This document shows positions 63,854-64,000 of a stretch of 64,000 nucleotides of DNA, in pieces. The translations under genes were made by a program, and so were the position numbers. Below the pieces are notes generated by a model. It worked only from the letters and a program-made list of their open reading frames with translations, was not told where the DNA came from and made no database searches. Positions within the stretch are counted from its first letter, which is position 1. The number at the start of each line of letters is the position of its first letter. Source of the DNA: Rhizomys pruinosus (taxonomy: Eukaryota > Chordata > Mammalia > Rodentia > Spalacidae); assembly GCA_009823505.1 (NCBI GenBank), contig VZQC01012376.1, forward strand, positions 1,666,351 through 1,730,350, given 5' to 3'.

Positions 63854-64000
63854 ATGGGAAAGGCACAGGATAATCCTGCACCAAGCTCTACCAAACCTGT
63901 AGGAGACAGCTACAATGGGAACCCCTTGGAGGAGACCCAAGGAACAGATCTTAGAGGAATAATTGCAGACCTATGCAGAGAAATTAAAGAACATAAAGAG
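63854..64000 (+). CDS. LINE-1 ORF1 start, runs off window
   Basis: ATG at 63854-63856 opens a frame with no stop for the remaining 49 codons to the last base. It begins MGKAQDNPAPSSTKP and becomes charged and helix-prone (DLCREIKEHKE) as expected before the ORF1p coiled coil. L1 ORF1p is the RNA-binding trimer of the retrotransposon particle. Position just after the monomer promoter and leader supports the call. The upstream ATG at 63841 stops after ten codons. The rest of the gene is outside the window, so whether it is intact is unknown. Confidence 0.75.
   Translation, partial: MGKAQDNPAPSSTKPVGDSYNGNPLEETQGTDLRGIIADLCREIKEHKE

Noticed and set aside
63217..63894. Cluster of frames up to 139 codons on both strands
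   Set aside because: Explained by the GC-rich L1 promoter monomers, which lack stops by composition. The only credible coding start is ORF1 at 63854.
1..64000. A previously undescribed gene system
   Set aside because: Both strands were read for gene clusters, RNA genes, arrays and paired motifs. Everything with structure reduces to retroelements, simple repeats, one retrocopy or assembly gaps.

Overview
This window is nuclear genomic DNA of a myodont (mouse-like) rodent, almost entirely non-coding and repeat-dense. The evidence is the repeat set: B1 (7SL-derived) SINEs, tRNA-derived B2/B3-type SINEs, B4/RSINE1-type composite SINEs, ID-like heads, MaLR LTRs of the MT and ORR1 types and rodent LINE-1. 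Many B1 and B3 copies are young and carry intact target-site duplications, but their consensus differs from mouse, rat and hamster: B1 ends in a 'gctggggctacagggagacc' type tail, and the B2 family here is B3-like. I infer a muroid or close relative outside Murinae and Cricetinae, perhaps a spalacid or dipodid. This is an inference, not an identification.

No intact host protein-coding gene was found. The one clear gene-derived locus is a processed, intronless retrocopy of HSF2BP (23,899-25,496), a meiotic BRCA2-binding protein. It has a GC-rich 5' leader, a 3' UTR, an A-rich tail and an exact 15-bp target-site duplication, and it is disabled by three single-base frameshifts. The other protein-like stretches are LINE-1: broken ORF2 at 7.7-8.5 kb (+), 22.2-23.4 kb (-), 47.4-50.9 kb (+) and 61.6-61.8 kb (+), an ancient L1M piece at 5.6-6.2 kb, several L1 3' UTRs, and, at the right edge, the 5' end of an L1 with a GC-rich monomer-type promoter followed by an ORF1 still open at base 64,000.

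Layout. 0-21 kb: scattered SINEs, old LTRs and an L1 3' end, with two stacked SINEs sharing one target duplication (6.76-7.22 kb) and a 10-unit, 22-bp tandem array grown from an ID-like SINE (19.8-20.0 kb). 21,312-22,213: assembly gap (N). 22.2-25.5 kb: antisense L1, then the HSF2BP retrocopy. 25.8-30.3 kb: L1 3' UTR and nested LTRs, including an ORR1-like solo LTR with GAGTG duplications. 30.3-37.9 kb: the least repetitive part, with MIR relics and a few SINEs. 38-46 kb: several L1 3' regions in both orientations. 46.1-53.1 kb: a solo retroviral-type LTR, then a MaLR element split by a 5'-truncated L1, which is itself split by a 408-bp rodent repeat. 53-61 kb: mostly single-copy sequence and SINEs, including a 55-bp tandem array. 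61.6-64 kb: L1 relic, ORR1 LTR plus internal region, broken by the edge L1.

I found no new gene system. The most useful observations concern insertion order, SINE-seeded tandem arrays, the edge L1 promoter and two assembly problems (the 902-base gap and a single-N join at 51,326). Repeat family names come from recalled consensus sequences, and element edges are approximate unless a target-site duplication fixes them.
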